Shown: positions 1-10,234 of the stretch, piece by piece
How the letters are laid out: each line of letters starts with the position of its first letter
Numbering within the stretch: position 1 is the stretch's first letter
Assembly: GCF_019352895.1 (NCBI RefSeq)
Contig: NZ_JAAAFX010000009.1
Location: forward strand, 186,001-250,000
Origin: Variovorax boronicumulans
GTDB lineage: Bacteria; Pseudomonadota; Gammaproteobacteria; Burkholderiales; Burkholderiaceae_C
Length of the DNA stretch: 64,000 nt
Reading direction: 5' to 3'
Translations under genes and position numbers: made by a program
Notes under the pieces: model-generated
The model's database searches: none
The model's input: the letters and a program-made list of their open reading frames with translations, nothing else
What the model was told of the DNA's origin: nothing

Positions 1-200
1 TGAGCCTCAAGGCGCAGGGCGACAGCGTGCTGAGCGTGCGCCAGGGCCGGATCTGGGTCACGCGCGACGCGACGCGCCAGCAGGCCACCGAGGATCTGGT
101 GCTGGCGCCCGGCGAGACGCTGCGGGTGGCGGCGGGCCAGCGCGTGGTGATGGAGCCGTGGGACGGCTTCGGCGCCACCTACAGCTGGGACGCCGTCTGA
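1..200 (+). CDS. DUF2917 family protein, C-terminal fragment
   Basis: This is the 3' end of a gene whose start lies left of the window; the open frame enters at base 3 and stops at 198-200. About 65 residues are visible. The pattern of a GRIWVTR motif followed by an LxPGE turn and a VVMEPWD strand fits DUF2917, a short beta-rich family common in Comamonadaceae and Burkholderiales. No biochemical role is known for the family. The gene ends convergently, 32 bases from the end of the BLUF gene. No catalytic residue can be named. Confidence 0.6.
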   Translation, partial: SLKAQGDSVLSVRQGRIWVTRDATRQQATEDLVLAPGETLRVAAGQRVVMEPWDGFGATYSWDAV

Positions 201-232
201 CACCCCGGGGCGCCGCCTGACGCGGCGTCTCG

Positions 233-640
233 TCAACCGTGGATGTCGAAGCCCGGCTTGAGCGCCAGAAAGCGCTGCAGCGCGGCGCTCCCCTCGAGGG
301 CCTGGATGCCCGCCATGTCGTCGTCGGCGTCGCTCTGCGCAAAGCCCAGGTCGAAGCGCCGATAGCGGCGTTCGGTGCGCGAGCCCTCGTAGACCACCCG
401 CAGATCGGTGTGGCGACCATCCCGCCGCAGGCTGTCGAGCAGCTTCAGGACCGCGTCGCGCGGCCCCTCGATGTGCTGGCAGAAATGAAGGCCGTCGAAC
501 ACCAGCAGGCCGGTCAGACCCCGTTCCGTGTTGCGCGCGCGGGCCTGCGCCACGATCTGGCCCACCACGGTCGGCAATTGGTTCGGCGCGAGGACGCTGC
601 AGTAGAGGAGTTCGTGGAGAAGCGGTTCGTTCGTGGACAT
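233..640 (-). CDS. BLUF-domain blue-light photoreceptor
   Basis: A 135-residue protein that is essentially one BLUF domain, a flavin-binding blue-light sensor. The three residues that form the flavin hydrogen-bond network are visible: Tyr13 in LLYCS, Asn37 in ARNTERGLTG and Gln55 in FCQHIEG. The region of the semi-conserved Trp/Met pair reads DLGFAQ, so the Trp is absent. There is no attached EAL, GGDEF or cyclase domain, so it should act by protein contact like PixD-type short BLUF proteins. The open frame runs far upstream, but the ATG at 640 begins the domain and gives the usual length. The gene is divergent from the Crp/Fnr regulator, and its predicted promoter lies at 717-745. Confidence 0.88.
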   Translation of the reverse strand: MSTNEPLLHELLYCSVLAPNQLPTVVGQIVAQARARNTERGLTGLLVFDGLHFCQHIEGPRDAVLKLLDSLRRDGRHTDLRVVYEGSRTERRYRRFDLGFAQSDADDDMAGIQALEGSAALQRFLALKPGFDIHG

Positions 641-716
641 AGGGGGGATGCGCAGGGCGTGCGGAGTGTAGGCAGCCGGGCCGCGCAATGAAATGTCAAA
701 AGACACAGGCCGCGCG

Positions 717-745
717 CCTATAGTCAGTGCGTGAAATTTGATCAA
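717..745 (-). promoter_or_regulatory. predicted sigma-70 promoter of the BLUF gene
   Basis: Read on the minus strand, TTGATC (745-740) is followed by a 17-base spacer and TATAGG (722-717), each 4 of 6 to consensus. It would start transcription about 70 bases before the BLUF start codon. The -35 box sits in the 10-bp perfect palindrome TTTGATCAAA (737-746), a plausible binding site for a regulator. The promoter overlaps the first possible start codon of the divergent Crp/Fnr gene. Confidence 0.4.
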
Positions 746-1504
746 AATGCGCCGTCCGCGCCCCCGCCCATGCGCAGCGAAAGGCCTTGCGAGGCCTGTG
801 CGCTGCGGAGCAATCCGGCTTTTCTGCAAGCCTCGCCGGAGGAGCTGCGCACCATCGAGAAGTTCCGCGTCGGCACCCGCACGGTGGCGGCCGGCCAGGC
901 GCTCATCGAAGAGCACGTGCGCAGCCCGCAACTGTTCACGCTCTACAGCGGCTGGGCCTTCCGCTACAAGACGCTCAACGACGGCCGCCGCCAGATCCTG
1001 AGCTTCCTGCTGCCGGGCGACTTCATCGGGCTGCAGGACGAGTTCGCCGAGGGCCAGACCCACGGCGTCGAGGCCGCCACCGACGCGAGCTTCTGCGTGT
1101 TCGAGCGCGACCGGCTCTGGGACGTGTTCCATGCCCAGCCCAAGATCGGCTACGACATCACCTGGCTCGCGGCCCGCGAGGAGAAGATGATCGACGACAA
1201 CCTCGTGACCACCGGCCGTCGCAATGCGGGCGAGCGGGTGGCGATGCTGCTGATGCACCTCTACCGGCGCGCCGAGCGGCTGGGCATGGTGCGCGACGGC
1301 TGGGTGCCTTTTCCCTTCAACCAGCAGCACATCGCCGACGCGCTGGGCCTGTCGCTGGTGCACACCAACAAGACGCTGCGGCGGCTGCAGCGCCTGGGCC
1401 TGCACAAGCTCGACGCCGACTGGCTGCGCATCCTCGAGCCGCATGCGCTGGAGACGCTGGGCGACTATTTCGAGCGGCCGCTGCGGCGTGTACCGCTGAT
1501 TTGA
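731..1504 (+). CDS. Crp/Fnr family transcriptional regulator
   Basis: A 257-residue regulator with an N-terminal cyclic-nucleotide-binding-like beta roll (about 40-160) and a C-terminal winged helix (about 175-240), whose recognition segment is around QQHIADALGLSLVHTNKTLRRL. A CEAC pair near residues 20-23 recalls the Fnr cysteine cluster, but the full four-cysteine set is not evident, so oxygen sensing through an iron-sulfur cluster is not supported. The start is uncertain: a GTG at 731 or an ATG at 770, neither with a clear ribosome-binding site. It is divergent from the BLUF gene and may control it through the palindrome at 737-746. The regulated pathway is unknown. Confidence 0.85.
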   Translation: MKFDQNAPSAPPPMRSERPCEACALRSNPAFLQASPEELRTIEKFRVGTRTVAAGQALIEEHVRSPQLFTLYSGWAFRYKTLNDGRRQILSFLLPGDFIGLQDEFAEGQTHGVEAATDASFCVFERDRLWDVFHAQPKIGYDITWLAAREEKMIDDNLVTTGRRNAGERVAMLLMHLYRRAERLGMVRDGWVPFPFNQQHIADALGLSLVHTNKTLRRLQRLGLHKLDADWLRILEPHALETLGDYFERPLRRVPLI

Positions 1505-1647
1505 TCGATAGATGTAAACTTTTTGGCTACAAACTGTACTAATGCACGACAATTGGGGTCAGTGAGTCTCGGTCTCACAACCTTGCCCGCCCCTTAGGAT
1601 ATGGTCCGAAGTTGCGCGCCTGCGCATTCACTTCTTCCCCCGCATCC

Positions 1648-2922
1648 ATGAACCTGCTGTCTCGTGTACGCCAAATTGCCATGGTCAGCGGGGTCGAATC
1701 ACTCGGCGTTGTGGCAGCGGGTATCACGGGCCTGCTGATCGTCAACGTGGTCCCTAAAGATCAGTACGCGATCTATACATTCCTCGTCACCTGCATGCAG
1801 TTGATGCTGGGAATTGCCGATCTAGGGTTGTCGAACTGTGCATTGCCAATCGTCGGCGAGCGAAATAAGGAACCCCGATGGGTCGTTGGCGTCTGCAAGC
1901 AGATATTCCACCGGCGTTGGTTGATGCTTGGCGCGGCTTTCCTGATCGTCGGGCCGTACGTGGCCTACAGCTTTTCGCAGCACGGGTGGTTCAGCCCGGC
2001 GAATGTCTTGGCGGCGGTGATGGTGCTGGTCGCGTTGCTCGTCACGCTCCGAAATCACTACGCAAACGGTGTGCTTCTGATATTGGGCCATATAGCGACC
2101 ATTTCAAAGGTCGGGTTCGCCGGCGCACTGGTTAGATTCGCTTTCGTCGGGATGGTCTTGCTCATGCCCAGCTCGGCACTGTCCATTGCCGGACTGTTCT
2201 TGGCGGTCATCGCAACTGAGGCCATCGTTGCGGTTCTTTATCGCAAGACATTCATTCGAAAAGATATTCAGGATCAACACCTTTCTGTAGAACAGCGGAG
2301 AGGCATCGATTCCAGGATCTTGAAGATAGCATTGCCGCTTGTGCCCTCTGCCATCTATTTTCAAGTTCAAGGTGCCGTGACGATTTTCTTGGTGTCACTT
2401 TTCGGCACCACGGAAATGCTCGCGGAAATTGGCGCGTTTGGTCGATTGGCAATCGTGTTGACCATCGTCGACCGCGTTGCCGGAATCCTGCTTTTTCCGG
2501 TGATTGCCCGCACGCCACAGGGGCCCAAGCTGGCGTCTCTGGTCATGCGAGTGCATTTCGTTTATTTGTTCACCATGGCGATTTTTCTTTCGACCGGATG
2601 GCTTTTTCCGGAATATTGGATACTTTTCCTGGGAGAGAAGTATCGTAGCCTGACACCTTATGTTTGGATGATGTTTTTATCCTCGATCCTCATGAATGCT
2701 GCTGGATTCGCTTTTCTGACGATGTCGGTCAGAGGGTTGACTGCAAAACAGGGCGTCGGGATAATTTTCGTCGTGACGGCTCAGTTGGCATATCTCGCGG
2801 CAGTCGGGATTTCTGACCTGAGATCGGTGCTCTTGTTTGGCGTCGTCACGTGTGCCGCACATTTTTTTTACCAATATTCATTGCTGTGTGCGAGGTGGAA
2901 AGGTTTGCGTTTCGCGGTTTGA
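1648..2922 (+). CDS. Wzx-like polysaccharide flippase (oligosaccharide translocase)
   Basis: A 424-residue, very hydrophobic protein with about 12 predicted membrane helices, in the style of the MATE-like polysaccharide export superfamily. Such proteins flip undecaprenyl-linked oligosaccharide units across the inner membrane. I start it at the ATG at 1648; the frame is open to 1612, but the earlier residues are not membrane-like. The DNA is clearly richer in A and T than the genes on either side, which suggests acquisition by transfer. It is followed on the same strand by a glycosyltransferase and an acyltransferase, so the three probably build and export one surface glycan. The exact glycan cannot be inferred. 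Confidence 0.75.
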   Translation: MNLLSRVRQIAMVSGVESLGVVAAGITGLLIVNVVPKDQYAIYTFLVTCMQLMLGIADLGLSNCALPIVGERNKEPRWVVGVCKQIFHRRWLMLGAAFLIVGPYVAYSFSQHGWFSPANVLAAVMVLVALLVTLRNHYANGVLLILGHIATISKVGFAGALVRFAFVGMVLLMPSSALSIAGLFLAVIATEAIVAVLYRKTFIRKDIQDQHLSVEQRRGIDSRILKIALPLVPSAIYFQVQGAVTIFLVSLFGTTEMLAEIGAFGRLAIVLTIVDRVAGILLFPVIARTPQGPKLASLVMRVHFVYLFTMAIFLSTGWLFPEYWILFLGEKYRSLTPYVWMMFLSSILMNAAGFAFLTMSVRGLTAKQGVGIIFVVTAQLAYLAAVGISDLRSVLLFGVVTCAAHFFYQYSLLCARWKGLRFAV

Positions 2923-2982
2923 TCGCGCAGCGCCTGCATTTCTTTCCTGTTTGCTCATGTCGTCGAAAAGGAGCTTGATCTG

Positions 2983-3774
2983 ATGAAAAAAACTGAAATA
3001 AGTATTGTTATTCCTTCGTACAATCAAGGAAAATACATTGAAGAGACTTTGCTTTCCGTCCTGAATCAAGGAATTGAGGGCCTTCAGTTGATCGTCATGG
3101 ACGGCGGAAGTACTGACGAAACGGTATCGATTCTCGAAAAATACTCCGATCGCATTGATGTCTGGGTATCGGAGAAAGATCGCGGGCAGACCGATGCGAT
3201 CAACAAGGGCATGAAGCATGTCAAGGGCGACATCATCGGTTGGATCAATAGCGATGACGTCTACATCCCCGGAGCGCTGCGCAAGGTAATGGATGTTTTC
3301 CGGTCTCGTCCTGAGGTCGATGTCATTCATGGTGATCGGCTTCTTCTCGACGCGGAATCACATGTGGTCGGTTGGGCATGCGGATCTCCATTCCAACCTC
3401 ACCAATACGGTTTCAATGTCAACAGTGAAACGGCGTTCTGGCGGACCGGCGCTTTGGCGGAACCTCTGGACACGTCGCTGCGATTTGCCATGGACCTGGA
3501 TTGGTTCAGCCGTCTCTACGCCTCTGGAGCGAAATTTCATTTCGTGCCGGATTTTTTGGGTGGCTTCCGTTGCCACGCCGAGAACAAAAGCTCGACCATG
3601 CAGGATGTGGCGCACGAGGAGACCGCACTATGCTGGGGCAAGCATTTCGGTAACGAGAAGTGGCGTGTAGCACCTCCAGGAAATCGCGCGCGATTTTATG
3701 GACGTTTGTTGACTCGGCCCCTGGTGCTGACGGCACCGTACGCACGTCACCGTTTCGCTCGCATCTTTCGCTGA
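2983..3774 (+). CDS. Glycosyltransferase family 2
   Basis: A 263-residue GT-A fold transferase. The nucleotide-binding start is ISIVIPSYNQG (residues 6-16), followed by the DGGSTDET loop (40-47) and an NSDD metal-binding motif (89-92) that stands for DxD. A later RCH segment near residue 195 lies in the acceptor region. There are no membrane helices, so it should act in the cytoplasm at the inner membrane on a lipid-linked sugar. An AAGGAG ribosome-binding site precedes the ATG. The gene is AT-rich relative to the genome and lies 60 bases after the flippase gene. Sugar and acceptor are not predictable. Confidence 0.88.
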   Translation: MKKTEISIVIPSYNQGKYIEETLLSVLNQGIEGLQLIVMDGGSTDETVSILEKYSDRIDVWVSEKDRGQTDAINKGMKHVKGDIIGWINSDDVYIPGALRKVMDVFRSRPEVDVIHGDRLLLDAESHVVGWACGSPFQPHQYGFNVNSETAFWRTGALAEPLDTSLRFAMDLDWFSRLYASGAKFHFVPDFLGGFRCHAENKSSTMQDVAHEETALCWGKHFGNEKWRVAPPGNRARFYGRLLTRPLVLTAPYARHRFARIFR

Positions 3775-3839
3775 ATCCGCTGCGCTCGGTGTCGTTGAGA
3801 TTGGCTGCATCAGCTTGGCGCAGAGGACAAGATTGGAAT

Positions 3840-4388
3840 ATGTTTCGTAAAAAACTGCGTTATCTTCTGTCCGAATCCGCGATCTATGCGACGAATCACG
3901 TGATCAACAGAATTCCATCTCATGCAATCCGTCATGCTTGGTACGTTGGCGTCATGAAATTCAAGATCGAAGCGGATGCATCCATTCTTTTGGGTTCAAC
4001 CTTCGATACGCGCAGCCGCTTCAGCATCGGAAGTGGTTCGACGATCAACGAAAAGTGCCGTCTGGACAATCGCGGCATCCTGACGATTGGTTCGAACGTC
4101 TCGATCAGTTCGGAAGTGATGATCCTGACGGCGACCCATGATGTAAATTCTCCTTCCTTTGCAAGCGTGGAATCGCCAGTGACCATCGAGGACCATGCCT
4201 GGATCGGTGCGCGCGCTCTTATACTTCCGGGAAGCCATATCAAGCGCGGCGCAGTTGTCGCAGCGGGCGCTGTCGTCACCGGCGATGTCGAGGAATACAC
4301 CATCGTCGCGGGCGTGCCCGCGCGGGTCGTCGGACGGCGCTCCGATGTTCTTGACTACAGACCCCTGTATAAACGAATTTTTCACTGA
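3840..4388 (+). CDS. Hexapeptide-repeat acyltransferase (LbH family)
   Basis: A 182-residue left-handed beta-helix acyltransferase of the WbbJ/Maa O-acetyltransferase type. Hexapeptide repeats run from about residue 45 to 165. The TATHD motif places the catalytic histidine at 100, and the AGVPARVVG close is typical of sugar acetyltransferases using acetyl-CoA. An open frame extends upstream into the glycosyltransferase gene, but the ATG at 3840 gives the usual family length. It likely acetylates the sugar or oligosaccharide made by its neighbours. The composition is lower in GC than glmU, which follows 72 bases later. Confidence 0.82.
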   Translation: MFRKKLRYLLSESAIYATNHVINRIPSHAIRHAWYVGVMKFKIEADASILLGSTFDTRSRFSIGSGSTINEKCRLDNRGILTIGSNVSISSEVMILTATHDVNSPSFASVESPVTIEDHAWIGARALILPGSHIKRGAVVAAGAVVTGDVEEYTIVAGVPARVVGRRSDVLDYRPLYKRIFH

Positions 4389-4460
4389 GTTCGATCTCCA
4401 TCGAACTCGGCAAAGACCGAGAGTGTGCAATTGAAGGACTCCATAGAATCTCGCGTTTCC

Positions 4461-5855
4461 ATGGCCCTGGATGTCGTGGTGATGGCCGCCGGCAAGGGCA
4501 CACGCATGAAGAGCACCCGCCCGAAGGTGCTGCACCGCCTGGGCGGCCGGGCCCTGGTGGCTCGGGTGCTCGACACCGCCGCGCGCATCGGCGCGCGCCA
4601 TGTCGTGGTCGTCACGGGCCATGGCGCCGAGGCGGTCGAGGCCGCCATCGGTGCGGATTTCACAGACATGGCCCCCCGCTTCGCGCGCCAGATGCCGCAA
4701 CTCGGCACCGGGCACGCCGTTCAGCAGGCCATGCCCTGCCTGCCCGACGACGGCATCGTGCTGGTGCTGTCGGGCGACGTTCCCCTGATCGGTGAGCCCG
4801 CGCTGCAGGCGCTGGTTGCGGCCAGCGCCGGCGAACGCCTGGCCTTGCTGACCATCGAGTTCGACGACCCCACCGGCTACGGCCGCATCCTCCGCGCGCC
4901 CGATTCGGGCCAGGTGCTGGCCATCGTCGAGCAGAAGGACGCCAGCGAGGCGCAGCGCGCCGTGCGCGAGATCTACAGCGGCATCATGGCCGTGCCGGCG
5001 CGGCTGCTCAAGCCCTGGCTGGCGCGCCTGGACAACCGCAACGCGCAGGGCGAGTACTACCTGACCGACATCGTCGGCTTCGCGACCGCCGATGGCGTGC
5101 CGGTGGTGGCGCACCGCATCGACGACGCCGCGCAGGTGGCCGGCATCAACAGCCCGGCCCAGCTCGCGGCGCTGGAGCGGGTACTGCAGTCGCGCCATGC
5201 CGATGCCTTGATGACCGCCGGCGTGCGGCTGGCCGACCCCGCGCGCTTCGATCTGCGCGGCACGCTGGAGTGCGGTGGCGACGTCGAGATCGACGTCAAC
5301 TGCATCTTCGAAGGCGCGGTGTCGCTGGGCGATGGCGTGCGCATCGGCGCCCACTGCGTGATCGCCAACGCCCGCATCGAGGCCGGCGCGGTGATCCATC
5401 CCTTCACCCACATCGACGGCGAGAAGGCCGGCGTGAGCGTCGGGCCCGATGCGCGGGTCGGTCCGTTCGCGCGGCTGCGTCCCGGGGCGCAGCTGGGCGC
5501 CGAGGTGCACATCGGCAACTTCGTCGAGGTCAAGAACTCGACGCTGGCCGCCGGCGCCAAGGCCAACCATCTGGCCTACCTGGGCGACGCCACGGTGGGC
5601 GCGCGCGTCAACTACGGCGCGGGCAGCATCACGGCCAACTACGACGGCGCGAACAAGCACCGCACCGTGCTGGGCGACGACGTGCACATCGGCAGCAACT
5701 GCGTGCTGGTGGCGCCGGTCACCATCGGCGCCGGTGGCACCGTGGGCGCCGGCTCGACGGTCGGCAAGAGCACCGAGCCCGGGGCGCTGACCGTGGCGCG
5801 CGCGCGGCAGACCAGTTTCCCGAACTGGCAGCGGCCGCTGAAGACCAGGGGCTAG
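4461..5855 (+). CDS. glmU: Bifunctional UDP-N-acetylglucosamine pyrophosphorylase / glucosamine-1-phosphate N-acetyltransferase
   Basis: GlmU makes UDP-GlcNAc, the precursor of peptidoglycan, lipopolysaccharide and other glycans: it acetylates glucosamine-1-phosphate, then transfers UMP. The N-terminal nucleotidyltransferase domain (about 1-230) opens with AAGKGTRM (9-16). The C-terminal left-handed beta helix (about 250-450) carries the NHLAYLGD and NYGAGSITANYDG segments of the acetyltransferase site. At 464 residues it is full length. Homology favours the ATG at 4461; a GTG at 4425 in frame has a better-spaced purine-rich site and would add 12 residues. glmS lies close by, so two steps of the pathway are together. 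Confidence 0.95.
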   Translation: MALDVVVMAAGKGTRMKSTRPKVLHRLGGRALVARVLDTAARIGARHVVVVTGHGAEAVEAAIGADFTDMAPRFARQMPQLGTGHAVQQAMPCLPDDGIVLVLSGDVPLIGEPALQALVAASAGERLALLTIEFDDPTGYGRILRAPDSGQVLAIVEQKDASEAQRAVREIYSGIMAVPARLLKPWLARLDNRNAQGEYYLTDIVGFATADGVPVVAHRIDDAAQVAGINSPAQLAALERVLQSRHADALMTAGVRLADPARFDLRGTLECGGDVEIDVNCIFEGAVSLGDGVRIGAHCVIANARIEAGAVIHPFTHIDGEKAGVSVGPDARVGPFARLRPGAQLGAEVHIGNFVEVKNSTLAAGAKANHLAYLGDATVGARVNYGAGSITANYDGANKHRTVLGDDVHIGSNCVLVAPVTIGAGGTVGAGSTVGKSTEPGALTVARARQTSFPNWQRPLKTRG

Positions 5856-5904
5856 GACCCGTCGCCCCTGTTTCCGGGGGCTCCGGACCTGGCCTGAGCC
5901 GACC

Positions 5905-6393
5905 CTAGATGGGGAACAGCGGCAGGCGCGGATCGAACTTCGCGCGCTTGACCGCGAAGAAGGCCTTGACGTTGCGCACATTGGCGTCGGCGTTGAACAG
6001 CCGTTGCGCCAGCGCCTGGTAGTCGGGCATGTCGCGCGCAATCACCACCAGGATGAAGTCCGGCCCGGGCGACACGCGCCAGCACTGCTGCACCGCATCG
6101 TCGGCGACCGCGCGCGCCTCGAAGGCATCGAGCGAGGCGGCGTCCTGGCGGTCCAGCGAGATCTCGGTCAGCGCCTGCAGGCCGTGGCCCAGCAAGGGCG
6201 CGAGCCGATCGGGGGAGAGCAGGGCGACCTGGCGCTCGATCATGCCGGCGGCGCGCAGGCGCTGGACGCGGCGCATGCAGGTGGGCGGCGAGATGTGGAC
6301 GCTGGCGGCGAGTTGCTGGTTGGTTTGCAGCGCATCCTGCTGCAGGGCATCGAGCAGCCGCAGGTCGATGAGGTCGAGATCGATTTCTTCCAT
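5905..6393 (-). CDS. Lrp/AsnC family transcriptional regulator
   Basis: A 162-residue regulator with an N-terminal helix-turn-helix (about 10-60; LDALQQDALQTNQQLAASV and the ISPPTCMRRVQRL recognition helix) and a C-terminal RAM/AsnC ligand-binding domain (about 75-155). This is the usual size for one-ligand feast/famine regulators that sense amino acids. The ATG at 6393 is preferred over a TTG six bases upstream. It is divergent from glmS. A perfect 17-base palindrome begins 13 bases upstream of its start codon and probably serves as its own operator. Confidence 0.9.
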   Translation of the reverse strand: MEEIDLDLIDLRLLDALQQDALQTNQQLAASVHISPPTCMRRVQRLRAAGMIERQVALLSPDRLAPLLGHGLQALTEISLDRQDAASLDAFEARAVADDAVQQCWRVSPGPDFILVVIARDMPDYQALAQRLFNADANVRNVKAFFAVKRAKFDPRLPLFPI

Positions 6394-6406
6394 TGACAAG
6401 ATCTTT

Positions 6407-6423
6407 GAGAAATTAAATTTCTC
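6407..6423. promoter_or_regulatory. Palindromic operator candidate between the Lrp-type gene and glmS
   Basis: The arms GAGAAATT and AATTTCTC form a perfect palindrome around a single central A. It stands in the most AT-rich stretch of the area (about 6393-6480), which also carries a GTAAT...ATTAC inverted repeat at about 6439-6458. Size and position suit an Lrp/AsnC dimer site for autoregulation and perhaps control of glmS. Confidence 0.5.
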
Positions 6424-6533
6424 TTGTGGTGCATTTAGTAATTTAATTCCATTATTACCTAAATATTGACGACAAATGTCTTGAGGGCGAGCCTACGATC
6501 GCGGCCTTTCCAGCTCCATTCAAAGGCCCTCCC

Positions 6534-8414
<1,881 letters not shown>

Positions 8415-8421
8415 ACGACGC

Positions 8422-8439
8422 GCCACAGCGTGCTGTGGC
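8422..8439 (+). terminator. Hairpin after glmS
   Basis: GCCACAG, a CGTG loop and CTGTGGC form a perfect 7-bp stem starting 8 bases after the glmS stop codon. Only a short T-run follows (ACTTTG), so it is a modest intrinsic terminator. The rest of the 288-base gap to the next gene shows no coding sequence I can support. Confidence 0.5.
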
Positions 8440-8702
8440 ACTTTGCCGCCATGCGGGTCGGCGACGCGGTCCGCGCCGCGCGCCGCATGGCGTGGCTCGA
8501 GGCGAAGTCGACGTCGGATCCCCGCACCTCTGGTTGCGATGTGTTCGGATGAATACTACGTATCCGGGCGCTTCGCGCCGGTGAATTCCCTAGCCATGGC
8601 CGGCCGCGGTTGACGAATGATGGGGCATGAAGGCGAATGCGCTGCCAGACCGGCAGCGCTCGAACCGGCATTTCTGCTTCTCCTACTCATCCGAAGGACC
8701 CC

Positions 8703-10199
8703 ATGAATTCACCTGTCGATCACCAGGCCCTCCAGTCGTCCGAAGCTTCGTGGCTGGCGAGCGCGACCTGGGAAGGGCGTGCCTTCAGCAACGGCTGGAC
8801 ATCGCTGGGCCAGACCGCCGACGTGCGCGAGCCGGCCACGGGCAAGCGCCTCGGTTCGGTGGCGATGGCCAGCGGCACCGACATCGCCACCGCATGCGCT
8901 GCCGCGCGGGCCGCGCAGCGCGCGTGGGCGGGCACGGCCTATGACAAGCGGGCCGCGGTGCTGCGCAAGGCGGCCCAGCTGGCCGAAACCCATCGGGCCG
9001 AGATCGTCGACTGGCTGGTGCGCGAAAGCGGCTCCATCGGGCCGAAGGCGGAGTTCGAACTCGCGGTCACCATCAAGGCGCTCTACGAGGCCAGCGCCAT
9101 GCCGTCGCAGGCGCAAGGGCAGGTGCTGCCCTCGGAGCCCGGTCGCATGAGCCTGGCGCGGCGTCGGCCGATCGGTGTCATCGGCGTGATCTCGCCCTTC
9201 AACTTCCCGCTCTACCTGGCGATGCGCGCGGTTGCGCCGGCGCTGGCCATCGGCAATGCGGTGGTGCTCAAGCCCGATCCGCGGACCGCCGTGTGCGGCG
9301 GCTTCAGCATCGCGCGCCTGTTCGAGGATGCCGGCCTGCCGCCAGGCGTCCTGCATGTGCTGCCCGGGGCCGGGGACGCCGGCGAGGCGCTGTGCAAGGA
9401 CCCGCACGTCGGCATGATCCAGTTCACCGGTTCGACCGCCGCGGGCCGGCGCGTGGGCAAGGTCGCGGGCGAGCACCTGAAGAAGCTGTCGCTCGAACTG
9501 GGCGGCAAGAACTCGCTGATCGTGCTCGACGACGCCGACATGGACCTGGCGATCGCGAACACGACCTGGGCGACCTATCTGCACCAGGGCCAGATCTGCA
9601 TGTCGGCCGGCCGCGTGCTGGTGCATTCGAAGATCGCGGACGAGTTCGTGCGGCGCATGAGCGAGAAGGCCAGGAACCTGCCGGTGGGCGATCCGGCCAG
9701 CGGCCAGGTGGCCCTGGGCCCGCTGATCAACCAGCACCAGGTCGACCATGCGTTCGGCATCGTCAAGCGCTCGGTGGAGCAGGGCGCCACGCTCTCGGCG
9801 GGCGGAACGGCCGAAGGATTGTTCTTCAAGCCGACCGTGCTGACCGGCGTGAAGCCGGGCATGGCCGCCTTCGACGAAGAGATCTTCGGGCCGGTGGCGT
9901 CGATCACCACCTTCGACAGCGACGAAGAAGCCGTGAAGCTCGCGAACCAGACGGATTTCGGCCTGTCGGCCGCCATCCTGTCGCGCTCGGTCGGGCGCGC
10001 CATGGCGATCGGCGAACAGCTGCGGGTGGGGCTGCTGCACATCAACGACCAGACCGTGAACGACGAGGTGGTGAATCCCTTCGGCGGCGTCGGCGCATCG
10101 GGCAACGGCACCAGCATCGGCGGGCCGGCCAACTGGGAAGAGTTCACCCAGTGGCAGTGGGTGACGGTCAAGGACACCGCGCCGATGTATCCGCTGTGA
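8703..10199 (+). CDS. Aldehyde dehydrogenase, benzaldehyde/vanillin dehydrogenase type
   Basis: A 498-residue NAD(P)+-dependent aldehyde dehydrogenase. The SPFNFPLYL segment near 165, the GSTAAGRRV Rossmann turn near 243, the LELGGKNSL motif with the general-base Glu near 264 and the GQICMSAGR motif with the catalytic Cys near 300 are all present. The short INDQTVNDE segment and the C-terminal TQWQWVT resemble benzaldehyde dehydrogenases of the XylC/PchA group, so an aromatic aldehyde is the likely substrate. The ATG at 8703 has a GAAGGA site 5 bases upstream. It stands alone, so pathway context is missing. Confidence 0.85.
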   Translation: MNSPVDHQALQSSEASWLASATWEGRAFSNGWTSLGQTADVREPATGKRLGSVAMASGTDIATACAAARAAQRAWAGTAYDKRAAVLRKAAQLAETHRAEIVDWLVRESGSIGPKAEFELAVTIKALYEASAMPSQAQGQVLPSEPGRMSLARRRPIGVIGVISPFNFPLYLAMRAVAPALAIGNAVVLKPDPRTAVCGGFSIARLFEDAGLPPGVLHVLPGAGDAGEALCKDPHVGMIQFTGSTAAGRRVGKVAGEHLKKLSLELGGKNSLIVLDDADMDLAIANTTWATYLHQGQICMSAGRVLVHSKIADEFVRRMSEKARNLPVGDPASGQVALGPLINQHQVDHAFGIVKRSVEQGATLSAGGTAEGLFFKPTVLTGVKPGMAAFDEEIFGPVASITTFDSDEEAVKLANQTDFGLSAAILSRSVGRAMAIGEQLRVGLLHINDQTVNDEVVNPFGGVGASGNGTSIGGPANWEEFTQWQWVTVKDTAPMYPL

Positions 10200-10234
10200 G
10201 CGGCGGAAGGAGTCAGCCCGGGTCTGCCGACGCC

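Noticed and set aside
737..746. TTTGATCAAA as an Fnr box
   Set aside because: The Fnr site needs TTGAT-N4-ATCAA; here the half-sites overlap with no spacer. I keep it only as an unspecified palindrome.
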